Assembly: GCF_001189965.1 (NCBI RefSeq)
Contig: NZ_LFLU01000008.1
Coordinates: forward strand, 1 to 64,000
Length of the DNA stretch: 64,000 nt
Reading direction: 5' to 3'
Source: Herbaspirillum rhizosphaerae
Lineage (GTDB): Bacteria > Pseudomonadota > Gammaproteobacteria > Burkholderiales > Burkholderiaceae_D
The position numbers and the translations under genes are program-made. The notes beneath the pieces were generated by a model. The model searched no databases, was not told the origin of the DNA, and was given only the letters and a program-made list of their open reading frames with translations. Positions 41,790 to 50,949 of the stretch are shown here, one piece after another (the first letter of the stretch is position 1; each line of letters begins with the position of its first letter).

Positions 41790-42700
41790 TGGCGGTGAAA
41801 ACATCCAGTTATCTCGAAGCCAACGCCCGCGAACGCATTGCGCTGGTGTTCGATGCCGGCAGCTTTGAAGAATTCCTGCCGCCGTCCAAACGCATCGTCA
41901 GTCCGCATCTGGGGCAGCTCGATGCGCCGGTGTCGTTCGACGACGGCGTGGTGGTGGGGCGCGGCAGTCTCAACGGCGCGAAGATGTTTGCGGCAGCGCA
42001 GGAGGGCGGTTTCATGGGCGGCGCGGTGGGCGAAGTCCATGGCGCCAAACTGGTCGGCTTGCTCAAGCGCGCCGTGCTGGAACAGGCCGAAGGCGTGATC
42101 CTGCTGCTCGAAACCGGCGGCGTACGCCTGCATGAAGCCAACGCCGGCCTGATCGCCGTGTCCGAAGTGATGCGCGCCGTACTCGACACGCGTGCGGCCG
42201 GCATCCCGGTGATCGTGCTGGTGGGCGGCTCCAACGGCTGCTTCGGCGGCATGGGTATTGTTGCGCGCTGCGCCAACGCCATCATCATGTCGGAAGAAGG
42301 CCGTCTGGCGATGTCGGGACCGGAAGTGATCGAAACCGCCAACGGCGTCGAAGAGTTTGACTCGCGCGACCGTGCGCTGGTGTGGCGCACCACCGGCGGC
42401 AAGCATCGCTACCTGCTGGGCGATTGCCAGGGCATCGTGGCCGACGACACCGAAGCGTTTCGTGCGGCGGCGTCACAGACCTTGCAGGCATTCAAAAACC
42501 ATCCGACGGCATTGACCTTGCAAGCGCTGGAAGCGGAACAAGCCATGCTGGAACAACGCATCGCACGCTTCGGCGACGCCGCCGATCCGCAGGAGATCTG
42601 GGAGCGTCTGGGCGTAGCACAGCCGCAGCAGATCCCGATGCTGGAAGCCGGACCGTTCGTCGCACTGGTCGAAGCGCATCGCGTGAAAGGAACACCATGA
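41786..42700 (+). CDS. mdcD: Malonate decarboxylase beta subunit
   Basis: 304 residues (ATG 41786, or the adjacent ATG 41789). A carboxyltransferase-like crotonase fold: GSLNGAKMFAAAQEGGFMGG and VIVLVGGSNGCFGGMGIVAR provide oxyanion-hole glycines. With the gamma subunit it decarboxylates malonyl-ACP to acetyl-ACP. Overlaps mdcE by 4 bp. Confidence 0.92.
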   Translation: MMAVKTSSYLEANARERIALVFDAGSFEEFLPPSKRIVSPHLGQLDAPVSFDDGVVVGRGSLNGAKMFAAAQEGGFMGGAVGEVHGAKLVGLLKRAVLEQAEGVILLLETGGVRLHEANAGLIAVSEVMRAVLDTRAAGIPVIVLVGGSNGCFGGMGIVARCANAIIMSEEGRLAMSGPEVIETANGVEEFDSRDRALVWRTTGGKHRYLLGDCQGIVADDTEAFRAAASQTLQAFKNHPTALTLQALEAEQAMLEQRIARFGDAADPQEIWERLGVAQPQQIPMLEAGPFVALVEAHRVKGTP

Positions 42701-43413
42701 GCTGGCAAACATTGGCGGACGAGCTGTTTCCGCAGGGCCACAGCATTACCGAGCAGGCCGAATTCTTATCCGGCACGGCGCAGGTTGGCGGCGAGACCGT
42801 GACCGTCGTCGGCACCACCGGCCATACGCCGATCGGCATCGAGATCGCACTGTCGCAGGCGCAGGCCATCCTGCAAACGGTGCGCGCGCATCCGGGCCGC
42901 GCCATCGTCATCCTGGTCGATACGCAAGGCCAGCGCCTGCGCCATCGCGACGAGATGCTGGGCATCAACAGCTACATGGCGCATCTGGGCAAATGCATCG
43001 CCCTGGCGCGCCAGGAGGGGCACAAGATCATCGGGCTGGTGTACGACCAGGCCTTGTCGGGCGGCTTCATCACCAGCGGGCTGATGGCCGACGCTTGCTA
43101 CGCCTTGCCGAATGCGACTATCCGCGTGATGGGCTTGCCCGCCATGGCGCGTATCACCAAGGTGCCGGAAGAGCGCCTGGTCGAACTGGCGAAGAGCAAT
43201 CCGGTGTTTGCGCCGGGGCCGGAAAACTATCGTCGCATGGGCGGTGTCGCCGAGATCTGGAGCGGCGATCTGGCCGCGCAACTGAAGCAGGCGCTGGCCG
43301 ATGCAGACAACCGGGACGGGCGCGCCGCCCTCGGTCAGGAACGCGGCGGCCGCAACTGGTCGCAGCGTGTCGTCAATGCCATCGTCGGCGGCAGCGATGT
43401 CCAGCCGCTATAA
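42697..43413 (+). CDS. mdcE: Malonate decarboxylase gamma subunit
   Basis: 238 residues from ATG 42697 in an ATGA overlap. Crotonase-like partner of MdcD: VVGTTGHTPIGIEIAL, VILVDTQGQRLRHRDEMLG and LVYDQALSGGFITSGLMAD. Completes the biotin-independent decarboxylase. Overlaps mdcG by 17 bp. Confidence 0.92.
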   Translation: MSWQTLADELFPQGHSITEQAEFLSGTAQVGGETVTVVGTTGHTPIGIEIALSQAQAILQTVRAHPGRAIVILVDTQGQRLRHRDEMLGINSYMAHLGKCIALARQEGHKIIGLVYDQALSGGFITSGLMADACYALPNATIRVMGLPAMARITKVPEERLVELAKSNPVFAPGPENYRRMGGVAEIWSGDLAAQLKQALADADNRDGRAALGQERGGRNWSQRVVNAIVGGSDVQPL

Positions 43414-44098
43414 GCGACACAGTCTGGTCTGGCTGAGCGAGCGCGGCTGGCAGGATGCCGCCTCGACACTGCCGGACCAACACCGTCGCCATGCGTTGCA
43501 GTGGCAGACGCAGGACTGGCCGGCGCTTGTGCGTCGCCAGGATGCGGATTGTCCGGTAGACGAAATCTGCCTGGGTGTGGCGCTGCCTCCCGATGCGGAG
43601 GGCCACAAGCTGCGCCTGCCTTTGCGTGTCGCAAAGGAACACGTGCGCCTGGTGCGGGATCCGCTGGAGATCCGTGACGTAATTTCGCATGTGACGCCTT
43701 CATGGCGAGACGGGTTGCGCCAACTGGACGGCGAAGTTGCAGCGCAAGGATTGTCCGTAAGCGTCTATGGTTCGTTGGCGTTGCAGGCGCTGACAGGGCA
43801 GGCGTATCTGCGCGCATCTTCCGATATCGACTTGTTGTTCCGTCCGTTGAGCGAGTCGCAGCTGACGGAAGGGATGCATTTGCTCGAACGTCATGCGCAA
43901 ACCTTGCCGCTGGACGGCGAAGTGGTTTTCCCCGACGACGCCGCGGTGTCGTGGAAAGAATGGGCGCAAGCCCGCCGTCATCCGGATAACCGCGTATTGC
44001 TCAAGCGCAGCCGCGACGTGGCGCTCGTGCGCGTCGGCGAGCTGCTCACGATGCTGAACAATCGCGAAGCACAGAAAGGGGCGACATGTCCGGCCTGA
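43397..44098 (+). CDS. mdcG: Phosphoribosyl-dephospho-CoA transferase
   Basis: 233 residues from ATG 43397 (MSSRYKRHSLVW). Nucleotidyltransferase signature VYGSLALQALTGQAYLRASS followed by DIDLL (metal Asp pair). Attaches the prosthetic group to MdcC. The start lies inside mdcE and the end overlaps mdcB by 13 bp. Confidence 0.9.
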   Translation: MSSRYKRHSLVWLSERGWQDAASTLPDQHRRHALQWQTQDWPALVRRQDADCPVDEICLGVALPPDAEGHKLRLPLRVAKEHVRLVRDPLEIRDVISHVTPSWRDGLRQLDGEVAAQGLSVSVYGSLALQALTGQAYLRASSDIDLLFRPLSESQLTEGMHLLERHAQTLPLDGEVVFPDDAAVSWKEWAQARRHPDNRVLLKRSRDVALVRVGELLTMLNNREAQKGATCPA

Positions 44099-45063
44099 AT
44101 TCTCTCGTCAATCAGCCTTTGATGTCGACATTGCCGGTAATGCGTCTGGCGACCGCGCCGCACTATACCGAGCGGCGACGGCGGCAACGCAGCCTGCGCG
44201 ATTTTTGTCGCAGGCTGGCGCGCGAGGCGGTGCGCAGCCTGTATCAGGAGCTGGTGCTCTATCCCAAGCCAGGATTGGTCTCGCCGGTCGACAATGGCAG
44301 CCATGACGACATGGATGCAACGACCTTCATGCGCAGTCTGTTTTCCTTGCGACGTTACTTCATCGACATTGCCGAGGCCGGGGCGCGCAGTGCGCCATTC
44401 AGCGAACTCAAGCAGCTCGGCATCAGGGCCGAGCAGCGCATGCTGCGCGCCACCGCCGGCGTCAACACCCATCGCGGTGCGATCTTCGGCCTGGGTATGC
44501 TGTGCGCTGCGCTGGCGTCGTGCCGGGCGCAAGGCATGTCGCTTTCTCCGCAGGCCGTGCGCGCCACGCTGCTCATCCAATGGGGCGACGCTTTGACTGC
44601 GCACACCGGCGCCGGCGATGCCCGCAGCAATGGCTTGCAGGTCGCGGCGCAGCATGCCGTCGGCGGCGCGCGCGAAGAAGGCGCGCTGGGATTTCCCTCG
44701 GTCTTCGACATCGCCTTGCCGCAATTGCAGGCGACGCTGGATGCCGGACGCGGCTGGCAATGCGCCAAAGTCGACGCCTTGTTCGCGCTGATGGCGCACG
44801 TCAGCGACACCAATGTCTACCATCGCGGCGGCAGTGCCGGAGCGGCGATGGTGCAGGAGTACAGCCGCGCGTTTCTGGCCGATGGCGGCACCGCCAATGC
44901 CGGCTGGCAAGCCAAGGCGGAAACCTGTCATCGCCAATTCGTGCGACATCGCCTGTCCCCCGGTGGCGCTGCGGATCTGTTGGCGGCGGCTTGCCTGCTG
45001 CACGCGGTTTGCTTCGGCAACGCCGGCGATCGCATCAAGTCCGGCAGCGGCTTGCCGGCATGA
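44086..45063 (+). CDS. mdcB: Triphosphoribosyl-dephospho-CoA synthase
   Basis: 325 residues. CitG/MdcB family: LVLYPKPGLVSPVDNGSHDD, MRATAGVNTHRGAIF-like text (here LRATAGVNTHRGAIFGLGML) and SDTNVYHRGG. Joins ATP and dephospho-CoA to make the precursor used by MdcG. Overlaps mdcH by 4 bp. Confidence 0.92.
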   Translation: MSGLNSLVNQPLMSTLPVMRLATAPHYTERRRRQRSLRDFCRRLAREAVRSLYQELVLYPKPGLVSPVDNGSHDDMDATTFMRSLFSLRRYFIDIAEAGARSAPFSELKQLGIRAEQRMLRATAGVNTHRGAIFGLGMLCAALASCRAQGMSLSPQAVRATLLIQWGDALTAHTGAGDARSNGLQVAAQHAVGGAREEGALGFPSVFDIALPQLQATLDAGRGWQCAKVDALFALMAHVSDTNVYHRGGSAGAAMVQEYSRAFLADGGTANAGWQAKAETCHRQFVRHRLSPGGAADLLAAACLLHAVCFGNAGDRIKSGSGLPA

Positions 45064-45992
45064 GCGAAGGTTTTGCCATCCTCTGTCCCGGACAAGGCGG
45101 CCAGCATGCCGCCATGTTCGATCTGTTGCGCAATGACGCAAGCGGCGCGGAGATCTTGCAAGGTTACGCGCTGGAACAGCGCCTGGGACATCCGCTCGAC
45201 GCCGTTCTGCAAGACGACGCGCTGCTGTTCGCCAATCGCCATGCGCAGCCGCTGGTGGTCGCTGCCGGCCTGGCGGCGTGGCAGGTATTGCGCAGCGCGC
45301 TGCCGGCGCCCGATCTGGTGGCCGGCTACAGCATCGGCGAACTGACGGCGTATGGCGTTGCCGACTCGCTGCCGCCATTTGTCGCCATCGATCTGGCGAT
45401 TGCGCGCGCCGGCAACATGGATGCATGCCTGCACGACGAACCGCAGCAAGGTCTGATGTCGGTCAGCGGCTTGCCGGTGGCAGAAGCGGCCGCGATATTG
45501 CAGCAGCACCATGCCTATGTGGCGATCCAGACCGGTTTCGATACCCTGATCGCCGGCGGCCGCAGTGCGGACTTGCAGGCAGCCGGGCGGCAATGCGAAG
45601 GAGCAGGCGCCAGGACGAGTTCGTTGCCGGTCGGCATTGCCTCGCATACGCCGCTGATGGCGTCGGCATTGGCGCCGTTCTCGACGGCATTGGATGGCGC
45701 CGATTTTCATGATCCGGCGATTCCGGTCCTGGCCGGCATTTCGGCGCAAGAGATCCGAAACAAAGATGCCGCCAGGCATTGTTTGCTGCAGCAATTGACG
45801 ACCACCATCCTGTGGTCGGCCTGCATGGATGCGTGTGCTGAACGCGGCATCACGGTCGCGCTCGAGCTCGGTCCGGGATCGGCTTTGTCGCGCATGCTAC
45901 GTGAACGTCAACCGCATATCGAGTGCCGTTCTCTCGCCGATTTTCGCAGTCTCGCGGGAGCAAGGAAGTGGCTGGAAAGCCGCATCGGGTAA
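45060..45992 (+). CDS. mdcH: Malonyl-CoA:ACP transacylase of malonate decarboxylase
   Basis: 310 residues from ATG 45060. FabD fold: ILCPGQGGQHAAMF, nucleophile Ser at about 91 in GYSIGELTAYG, and GIASHTPLM with the catalytic His. Primes the carrier protein with malonyl from malonyl-CoA. Last gene of the mdc operon; no clear terminator follows. Confidence 0.92.
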   Translation: MSEGFAILCPGQGGQHAAMFDLLRNDASGAEILQGYALEQRLGHPLDAVLQDDALLFANRHAQPLVVAAGLAAWQVLRSALPAPDLVAGYSIGELTAYGVADSLPPFVAIDLAIARAGNMDACLHDEPQQGLMSVSGLPVAEAAAILQQHHAYVAIQTGFDTLIAGGRSADLQAAGRQCEGAGARTSSLPVGIASHTPLMASALAPFSTALDGADFHDPAIPVLAGISAQEIRNKDAARHCLLQQLTTTILWSACMDACAERGITVALELGPGSALSRMLRERQPHIECRSLADFRSLAGARKWLESRIG

Positions 45993-46349
45993 GCGTTTCA
46001 GCAACCTACCCGGAAGTTGTTTGTTGACTAAAAATCAAGCTTTGCACACGCCTATTCAAAACTCCATACGTACGCTTGAAATGTAACTATCAATTAGGTA
46101 CATTGGACTCGTCATTCAGGTTTCCTAAAAACATACACAAACAATCAACCTTGCTCCACTGACAGCGTTTCGGATGTGTCCGCAGTATCCGGCGATGAGA
46201 CAAGAACCAGGCGGCCATCGAGTGGCTCAAGCAGATCAATAAGATCAAGCAGAAAATGAATTCATCCTGACTAACGATGCATTGCTCGCGCAGGCATGCG
46301 ACTTGGTACTCGACTTACTTACGGCTCTTTCAAGATACGGACATAAGCG
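45993..46349. other. Intergenic region with a possible gene remnant
   Basis: 357 bases. A short open stretch 46199-46270 reads DKNQAAIEWLKQINKIKQKM then NSS and a stop. It is preceded by an in-frame TGA and has no start codon, so it resembles the tail of a lost gene. The rest is AT-rich (around 46060-46110) and contains the likely promoter of the sensor operon. I see no certain signal. Confidence 0.3.
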
Positions 46350-47648
46350 ATGACTTCACAAGTCTCCGAAATGGAGATTGCAGATTTTCGGCGGCTATTC
46401 GAATCGGTGCCGGGATTGTTTCTGGTCCTGCTGCCGGACTTCACCATTACCGCCGTCAGCGACGCTTATCTCCAGGCAACATTGACGCGGCGCGCGCAGA
46501 TTGTCGGGCGGCATCTGTTCGACGTGTTCCCGGACAATCCGGACGATCCCAATGCAGACGGCGTCGCCAACCTGCGCCGCTCGCTGGAGCGGGTGCTGGC
46601 GACCAGAATGCCGGACGCCATGGCGATGCAGAAATACGACGTGCCACGGCCCGATGGCAGCGGTTTTGAGGAGCGCTACTGGAGTCCGTCGAATTTTCCC
46701 GTGATGGATACCGATGGCAACATCCTCTACATCATGCATCGTGCGGAAGACATCACCTCCTATGTCCTGCTCAAGAAAAGTCGCGATGAACTGCAAAAAA
46801 TCGTCTGCGCCAATGAGCTGGAGTTGCCGGAGCTGACAGAAGACATCAGCGCCGACAACCAGCATCTGCATGCGCTGAACCGCGCCCTCAAACTGGAAAT
46901 CCTGGCGCGCAGCAAGCTGGAAGAAACCAACCGCGAACTGAATCGCGAGCTCAAGCGCAACAACGAAAAGCTGGAAACCAGCAACAAGGAACTGGAAAGC
47001 TTCAGCTATTCGGTCTCGCATGACTTGCGCGCGCCGCTGCGCGCCATCGACGGTTTCGCACGCATGCTGGAAGAGGATATCGCCGACCAGCTGGACGAGG
47101 AGGGAAAGCGCAAGCTGGACGTCATCCGCAACAACACGCGCAACATGGGGCGGCTGATTGACGAGTTGCTGGAGTTTTCCCGGCTGGGACGCAAGGAACT
47201 CAGCTTCGGCCATCTCGACATGTCCGCGCTGGCGCAGGCAGCTTTCACGGAAGCGACGAACCTTGCCGTCAACGATACGACATTGTCGCTGGGCGAGTTG
47301 CCGGCGGCGCGCGGCGACATTACGCTGATCAAGCAGGTCTGGTTCAATCTGGTGTCGAATGCCTTCAAATTCAGCGCCAAGCGCGAACAGGCGCATATCG
47401 CCATCAGGGGGGCGGAAGAAAATGGCGTGCTGACATACACCATCAGCGACAATGGCGCCGGCTTTGACATGCGCTATTACAACAAGCTGTTCGGCGTGTT
47501 CCAGCGCCTGCATCGCGTCAGCGAGTTCGAAGGAACCGGCGTCGGCCTGGCGATCGTGCACCGTATCGTGACGCGGCACGGCGGGCGGATCTGGGCTGAA
47601 GGCGTGGTCGGCGAGGGCGCCACCTTTCATTTCACTTTGCCTGCGTAG
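46350..47648 (+). CDS. PAS sensor histidine kinase
   Basis: 432 residues from ATG 46350. PAS domain (about 10-135: [20 protein letters not shown], then [20 protein letters not shown]). Coiled coil (about 150-215). HisKA with phospho-His about 224 ([20 protein letters not shown]). HATPase with [16 protein letters not shown] and [13 protein letters not shown]. No membrane segment, so cytosolic. Followed 15 bp later by a response regulator; resembles kinases paired with Rcp1-type regulators. Confidence 0.92.
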   Translation: MTSQVSEMEIADFRRLFESVPGLFLVLLPDFTITAVSDAYLQATLTRRAQIVGRHLFDVFPDNPDDPNADGVANLRRSLERVLATRMPDAMAMQKYDVPRPDGSGFEERYWSPSNFPVMDTDGNILYIMHRAEDITSYVLLKKSRDELQKIVCANELELPELTEDISADNQHLHALNRALKLEILARSKLEETNRELNRELKRNNEKLETSNKELESFSYSVSHDLRAPLRAIDGFARMLEEDIADQLDEEGKRKLDVIRNNTRNMGRLIDELLEFSRLGRKELSFGHLDMSALAQAAFTEATNLAVNDTTLSLGELPAARGDITLIKQVWFNLVSNAFKFSAKREQAHIAIRGAEENGVLTYTISDNGAGFDMRYYNKLFGVFQRLHRVSEFEGTGVGLAIVHRIVTRHGGRIWAEGVVGEGATFHFTLPA

Positions 47649-47663
47649 CGCGGGAGGACGGCA

Positions 47664-48110
47664 ATGACCAACTTTGAAAAAATCGACATCCTGCTCGTCG
47701 AAGACAGCCCCTACGACGCCGAGTTGTCGATGCGCGCGCTGCAAAAGAAGAAGCTCGCCAATAACGTCGAGTGGGTGCAGGACGGCGCCGATGCGCTGGA
47801 TTTCATTTTCGCCCAGGGGGCCTATGCGCATCGCGCGCAGAATGAGCCGCTCAAGCTGATTCTGCTGGACATCAAACTGCCCAAAGTCAACGGCATCGAC
47901 GTATTGCGCAAGATCAAGGAAGACCCCGCCACCCGCTCCATCCCGGTCGTCATGCTGACGTCTTCTGCGGAAGGTCAGGATCTGAGCGAGTGCTATCAGC
48001 TTGGCGTCAACAGCTACATCGTCAAGCCGGTGGATTTCGAAAGCTTCCAGGAAGAGGTCGAGAAAGCCGGCTTCTACTGGATGCTCGTCAACCGCGTACC
48101 GGCATCATAA
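47664..48110 (+). CDS. Single-domain response regulator (Rcp1-like)
   Basis: 148 residues, a lone REC domain: acidic pocket LLVEDSPYDAE, phospho-Asp in LILLDIKLPKVNG, TSSAEGQ and the conserved Lys in YIVKPVDFESF. No output domain. Probably relays phosphate between the upstream kinase and the downstream REC-containing phosphodiesterase. Confidence 0.92.
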   Translation: MTNFEKIDILLVEDSPYDAELSMRALQKKKLANNVEWVQDGADALDFIFAQGAYAHRAQNEPLKLILLDIKLPKVNGIDVLRKIKEDPATRSIPVVMLTSSAEGQDLSECYQLGVNSYIVKPVDFESFQEEVEKAGFYWMLVNRVPAS

Positions 48111-48124
48111 AAACAGGGCATGGG

Positions 48125-50227
48125 ATGAGAAGAGGCACACTCAAGATTCTGATGGTGGAGGATGACCCCGGCGATGTGGAATTGTCGCGCTATGAGCTGG
48201 TGCGCGCCGGTATTGCCTGCGACGTTTATCAGGTGGAGACCGAGGATGCTTTCCTCGATGCCCTGAGCCGCTATCAGCCCGACATCGTCCTGGGCGATTT
48301 TTCACTGCCCAATTTCGACGGCATGTCGGCGCTGCAGATCGTGCAACAGATCACGCCGGCCACGCCTTTCCTGTTTGTCTCCGGCACCATGGGCGAAGAG
48401 CGTGCAATCAAGGCGCTCAAGCAGGGCGCCTACGACTACGTGCTCAAATCCAATCTGGCGCGTCTGCCGTCGGCGGTGGAACGCGCCTTGCAGGAAGCGC
48501 ACCAGAACCAGATCCGCCACAAAATGGAACAGGCGCTGCAGGCCGAACGCAACCTGCTGTCCGCCATCTTCGACACCACCGGCGCATTGGGCATGATGCT
48601 GGACAAGGACGGCCGCATCATGCGCTTCAATCAGGCCGCCGAGCGCACCACCGGTTATACCCTCTCGCAGGTGCAGGACAAGCAGTTCTGGGAGGTGTTC
48701 TTTCCGACCGAAGAGATGGAGCAGGTACGCAATCATTTCCTGCACTGGCACCTGCAGTCGCAACCGCTGCAATATCAGAGCCGCTGGCTGACTACCGGCG
48801 GCGAGCGGCGCGAGATTCTGTGGCTGACCACTTTCCTGCAGGACGACAGCGGCCTGGCGCTCAATTTCATTTGCAGCGGCATCGACATCACGCAATGGCG
48901 GCAGGCGGAAGATCGCGTCCATCGCCTGAGCAACTACGACGTCCTGACCGGCTTGCCCAATCGCAGCCTGTTGCGCGACCGCCTGGAGCAAGGCATCACG
49001 CGGGTGGAACGGGAGCAGCGTCCGGGACTGATCGCGGTGGTCCTGATCGGCGTGCGCGGCGCCATCGCCGTGCGCGAGAGCCTGGGCTTGCAGCTGAGCG
49101 AAGACGCGCTGGTCGAATCCAGCCGCCGTCTGTCGGGACTGATGCAGCATGACGCCACGCTGGCCCGGTTCGGCGACACCAGCTTTGCGATGGTGTTGCA
49201 TGTGCATGCGCAAGACCAGATCGCCATGGTGGTGCAGGAGATCATCGATGTGCTCGACCTGCCGTATCACGTCGACGGTCATGAAGGCGTGTATCTGGAA
49301 TCGAGCATCGGCGTGACGGTGTATCCCAACGACGGCGACAGCGGCGATGCCTTGCTGCAAGCAGCCGAGGTCGCGATGCATCGCGCCATGGACAACGTGC
49401 TCGAGCGTTTTCAGTTTTATACCCCCAGCCTGAACAGCCAGGTCAGCCATCGCTTGCAGATGGCATCGCAGCTGCGCCAGGCGGTGCAGAAGCATGAACT
49501 GATCCTGCACTACCAGCCGCAAGTGTCGCTGGCGAGCGGGCAGATCGTCGGCGTCGAAGCCTTGCTGCGCTGGCAGCATCCGGAAAAAGGCATGATCTCG
49601 CCGCTGCAGTTCATCCCGCTGGCGGAAGAAACCGGGCTCATCGTGCCGATCGGCGAGTGGGTCCTGCGCACTGCCTGCGAACAGGGCAAGCGCTGGCATG
49701 ACATGGGTGTGGAGGGGCTGACCATGGCGATCAATTTGTCGGCCAAACAGTTTGCATTGAATAATCTGGCCAGCGTGGTGCGCCATGCCCTGGAAGACAG
49801 CGGTTTCGATTCACGTTGCCTGGAGCTGGAACTGACCGAAAGCGCGTCCATGGAAAGCCCGGAAAAAAGCATCGAGGTCATGAAATTGCTCAAGGCCATG
49901 GGCGTGCGGCTGTCGATTGACGACTTCGGCACCGGCTATTCCAACCTCAATTACCTCAAGCGCTTCCCGGTGGATCAGTTGAAGATCGATCGCTCCTTCG
50001 TGCAGGACGTCACCACCGATGCCGACGATCTCGCCATCGCCAAAGCCGTCATCGCGCTGGCACGCAGCCTGCATCTGGAAGTGCTGGCCGAAGGCGTGGA
50101 AGATCAGGGACAGTACGATGTGATGAAACAGAACGGTTGCGACAAGGTGCAAGGCTATTATTTCAGCAGGCCCTTGGCGGTGGATGCCTGCACTCAATTC
50201 CTGTTGCAGCATATCAAGGGTAGCTGA
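48125..50227 (+). CDS. REC-PAS-GGDEF(degenerate)-EAL c-di-GMP phosphodiesterase
   Basis: 700 residues from ATG 48125. REC at about 1-125 (VEDDPGDVELSRYELVRAG, phospho-Asp in LGDFSLPNFDG), PAS about 140-255, GGDEF-type domain about 265-425 and EAL about 440-695. The GGDEF motif is replaced by FGDTSF (about 348-353), so cyclase activity is probably lost. EAL (GVEALLRW, about 478) and IDDFGTGYSNL are intact, so it is a phosphorylation-controlled phosphodiesterase. Third gene of the kinase operon. Confidence 0.9.
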   Translation: MRRGTLKILMVEDDPGDVELSRYELVRAGIACDVYQVETEDAFLDALSRYQPDIVLGDFSLPNFDGMSALQIVQQITPATPFLFVSGTMGEERAIKALKQGAYDYVLKSNLARLPSAVERALQEAHQNQIRHKMEQALQAERNLLSAIFDTTGALGMMLDKDGRIMRFNQAAERTTGYTLSQVQDKQFWEVFFPTEEMEQVRNHFLHWHLQSQPLQYQSRWLTTGGERREILWLTTFLQDDSGLALNFICSGIDITQWRQAEDRVHRLSNYDVLTGLPNRSLLRDRLEQGITRVEREQRPGLIAVVLIGVRGAIAVRESLGLQLSEDALVESSRRLSGLMQHDATLARFGDTSFAMVLHVHAQDQIAMVVQEIIDVLDLPYHVDGHEGVYLESSIGVTVYPNDGDSGDALLQAAEVAMHRAMDNVLERFQFYTPSLNSQVSHRLQMASQLRQAVQKHELILHYQPQVSLASGQIVGVEALLRWQHPEKGMISPLQFIPLAEETGLIVPIGEWVLRTACEQGKRWHDMGVEGLTMAINLSAKQFALNNLASVVRHALEDSGFDSRCLELELTESASMESPEKSIEVMKLLKAMGVRLSIDDFGTGYSNLNYLKRFPVDQLKIDRSFVQDVTTDADDLAIAKAVIALARSLHLEVLAEGVEDQGQYDVMKQNGCDKVQGYYFSRPLAVDACTQFLLQHIKGS

Positions 50228-50307
50228 GGCTGTGCCACCCTGACGCAGCGCTGACGCCTGCGACATGGCCGTTGCACGGAGACGATTTTGATGGATAATC
50301 GGCGTCC

Positions 50308-50931
50308 ATGAGCTCTGCAATTTCTTCTTCCTTTCCCCCATCTTCTTCCTTTCGCGGCCTCTTGCTGGCTGCCGGAAAAGGCTCCCGCTTCGACCCCGGC
50401 GGGACCGACAACAAGCTGCTGGCGGCCTTGCCGGATTCGGATGACTGCGTCGTTGTCGCTGCCGCGCGCAAACTGCTGGCGGTCGTGCCGGTCGTGGCGG
50501 TAGTCAATGACGCGCAAGGCGAAGTGGCCCGGCGGCTGTCGTCGATCGGTTGCGCGCTGGTGGAATGTGCCGATGCAGGCGCAGGCATGAGCGCCTCGCT
50601 GATGTGCGGCATCCGGCATGCGCAGGATGCGGGCGGCTGGATCATCGCGCTGGGCGACATGCCGCATGTGCAGACCTCGACGCATGGCGGCCTGCTGGCG
50701 GCGCTCAGGGACGGCGTCGATATCGCCGTGCCGGTTTATCTGGGCCAACGCGGCAATCCGGTGGCTTTCGGCCGCACACATCTGGACGGCCTGCTGCAAT
50801 TAAGCGGCGACCGCGGTGCGCGTGAATTGCTGAAGGCTTTTCCGGTCAACGAGATTCCCGTCAACGACCCCGGCATTCACCGCGACATCGATACGCGCGC
50901 CGATCTTGCTGCTTACGGCAACGCCGGTTGA
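50308..50931 (+). CDS. MobA/MocA-like nucleotidyltransferase
   Basis: 207 residues. NTP-transferase start GLLLAAGKGSRFDPGG and LGDMPHVQ (metal Asp). VYLGQRGNPVAFGRTHLDGL is the MocA-type molybdopterin-recognition text. Likely joins CMP or GMP to molybdopterin for the neighbouring molybdenum hydroxylase. It converges on xdhC with an 18-bp gap. Confidence 0.85.
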   Translation: MSSAISSSFPPSSSFRGLLLAAGKGSRFDPGGTDNKLLAALPDSDDCVVVAAARKLLAVVPVVAVVNDAQGEVARRLSSIGCALVECADAGAGMSASLMCGIRHAQDAGGWIIALGDMPHVQTSTHGGLLAALRDGVDIAVPVYLGQRGNPVAFGRTHLDGLLQLSGDRGARELLKAFPVNEIPVNDPGIHRDIDTRADLAAYGNAG

Positions 50932-50949
50932 CGGCAAACACCCCGTCTC

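Noticed and set aside
46199..46270. Short open stretch reading AAIEWLKQINKIKQKM
   Set aside because: No start codon and a stop directly before it; too short to call a gene or name a family, so recorded only as a possible remnant.
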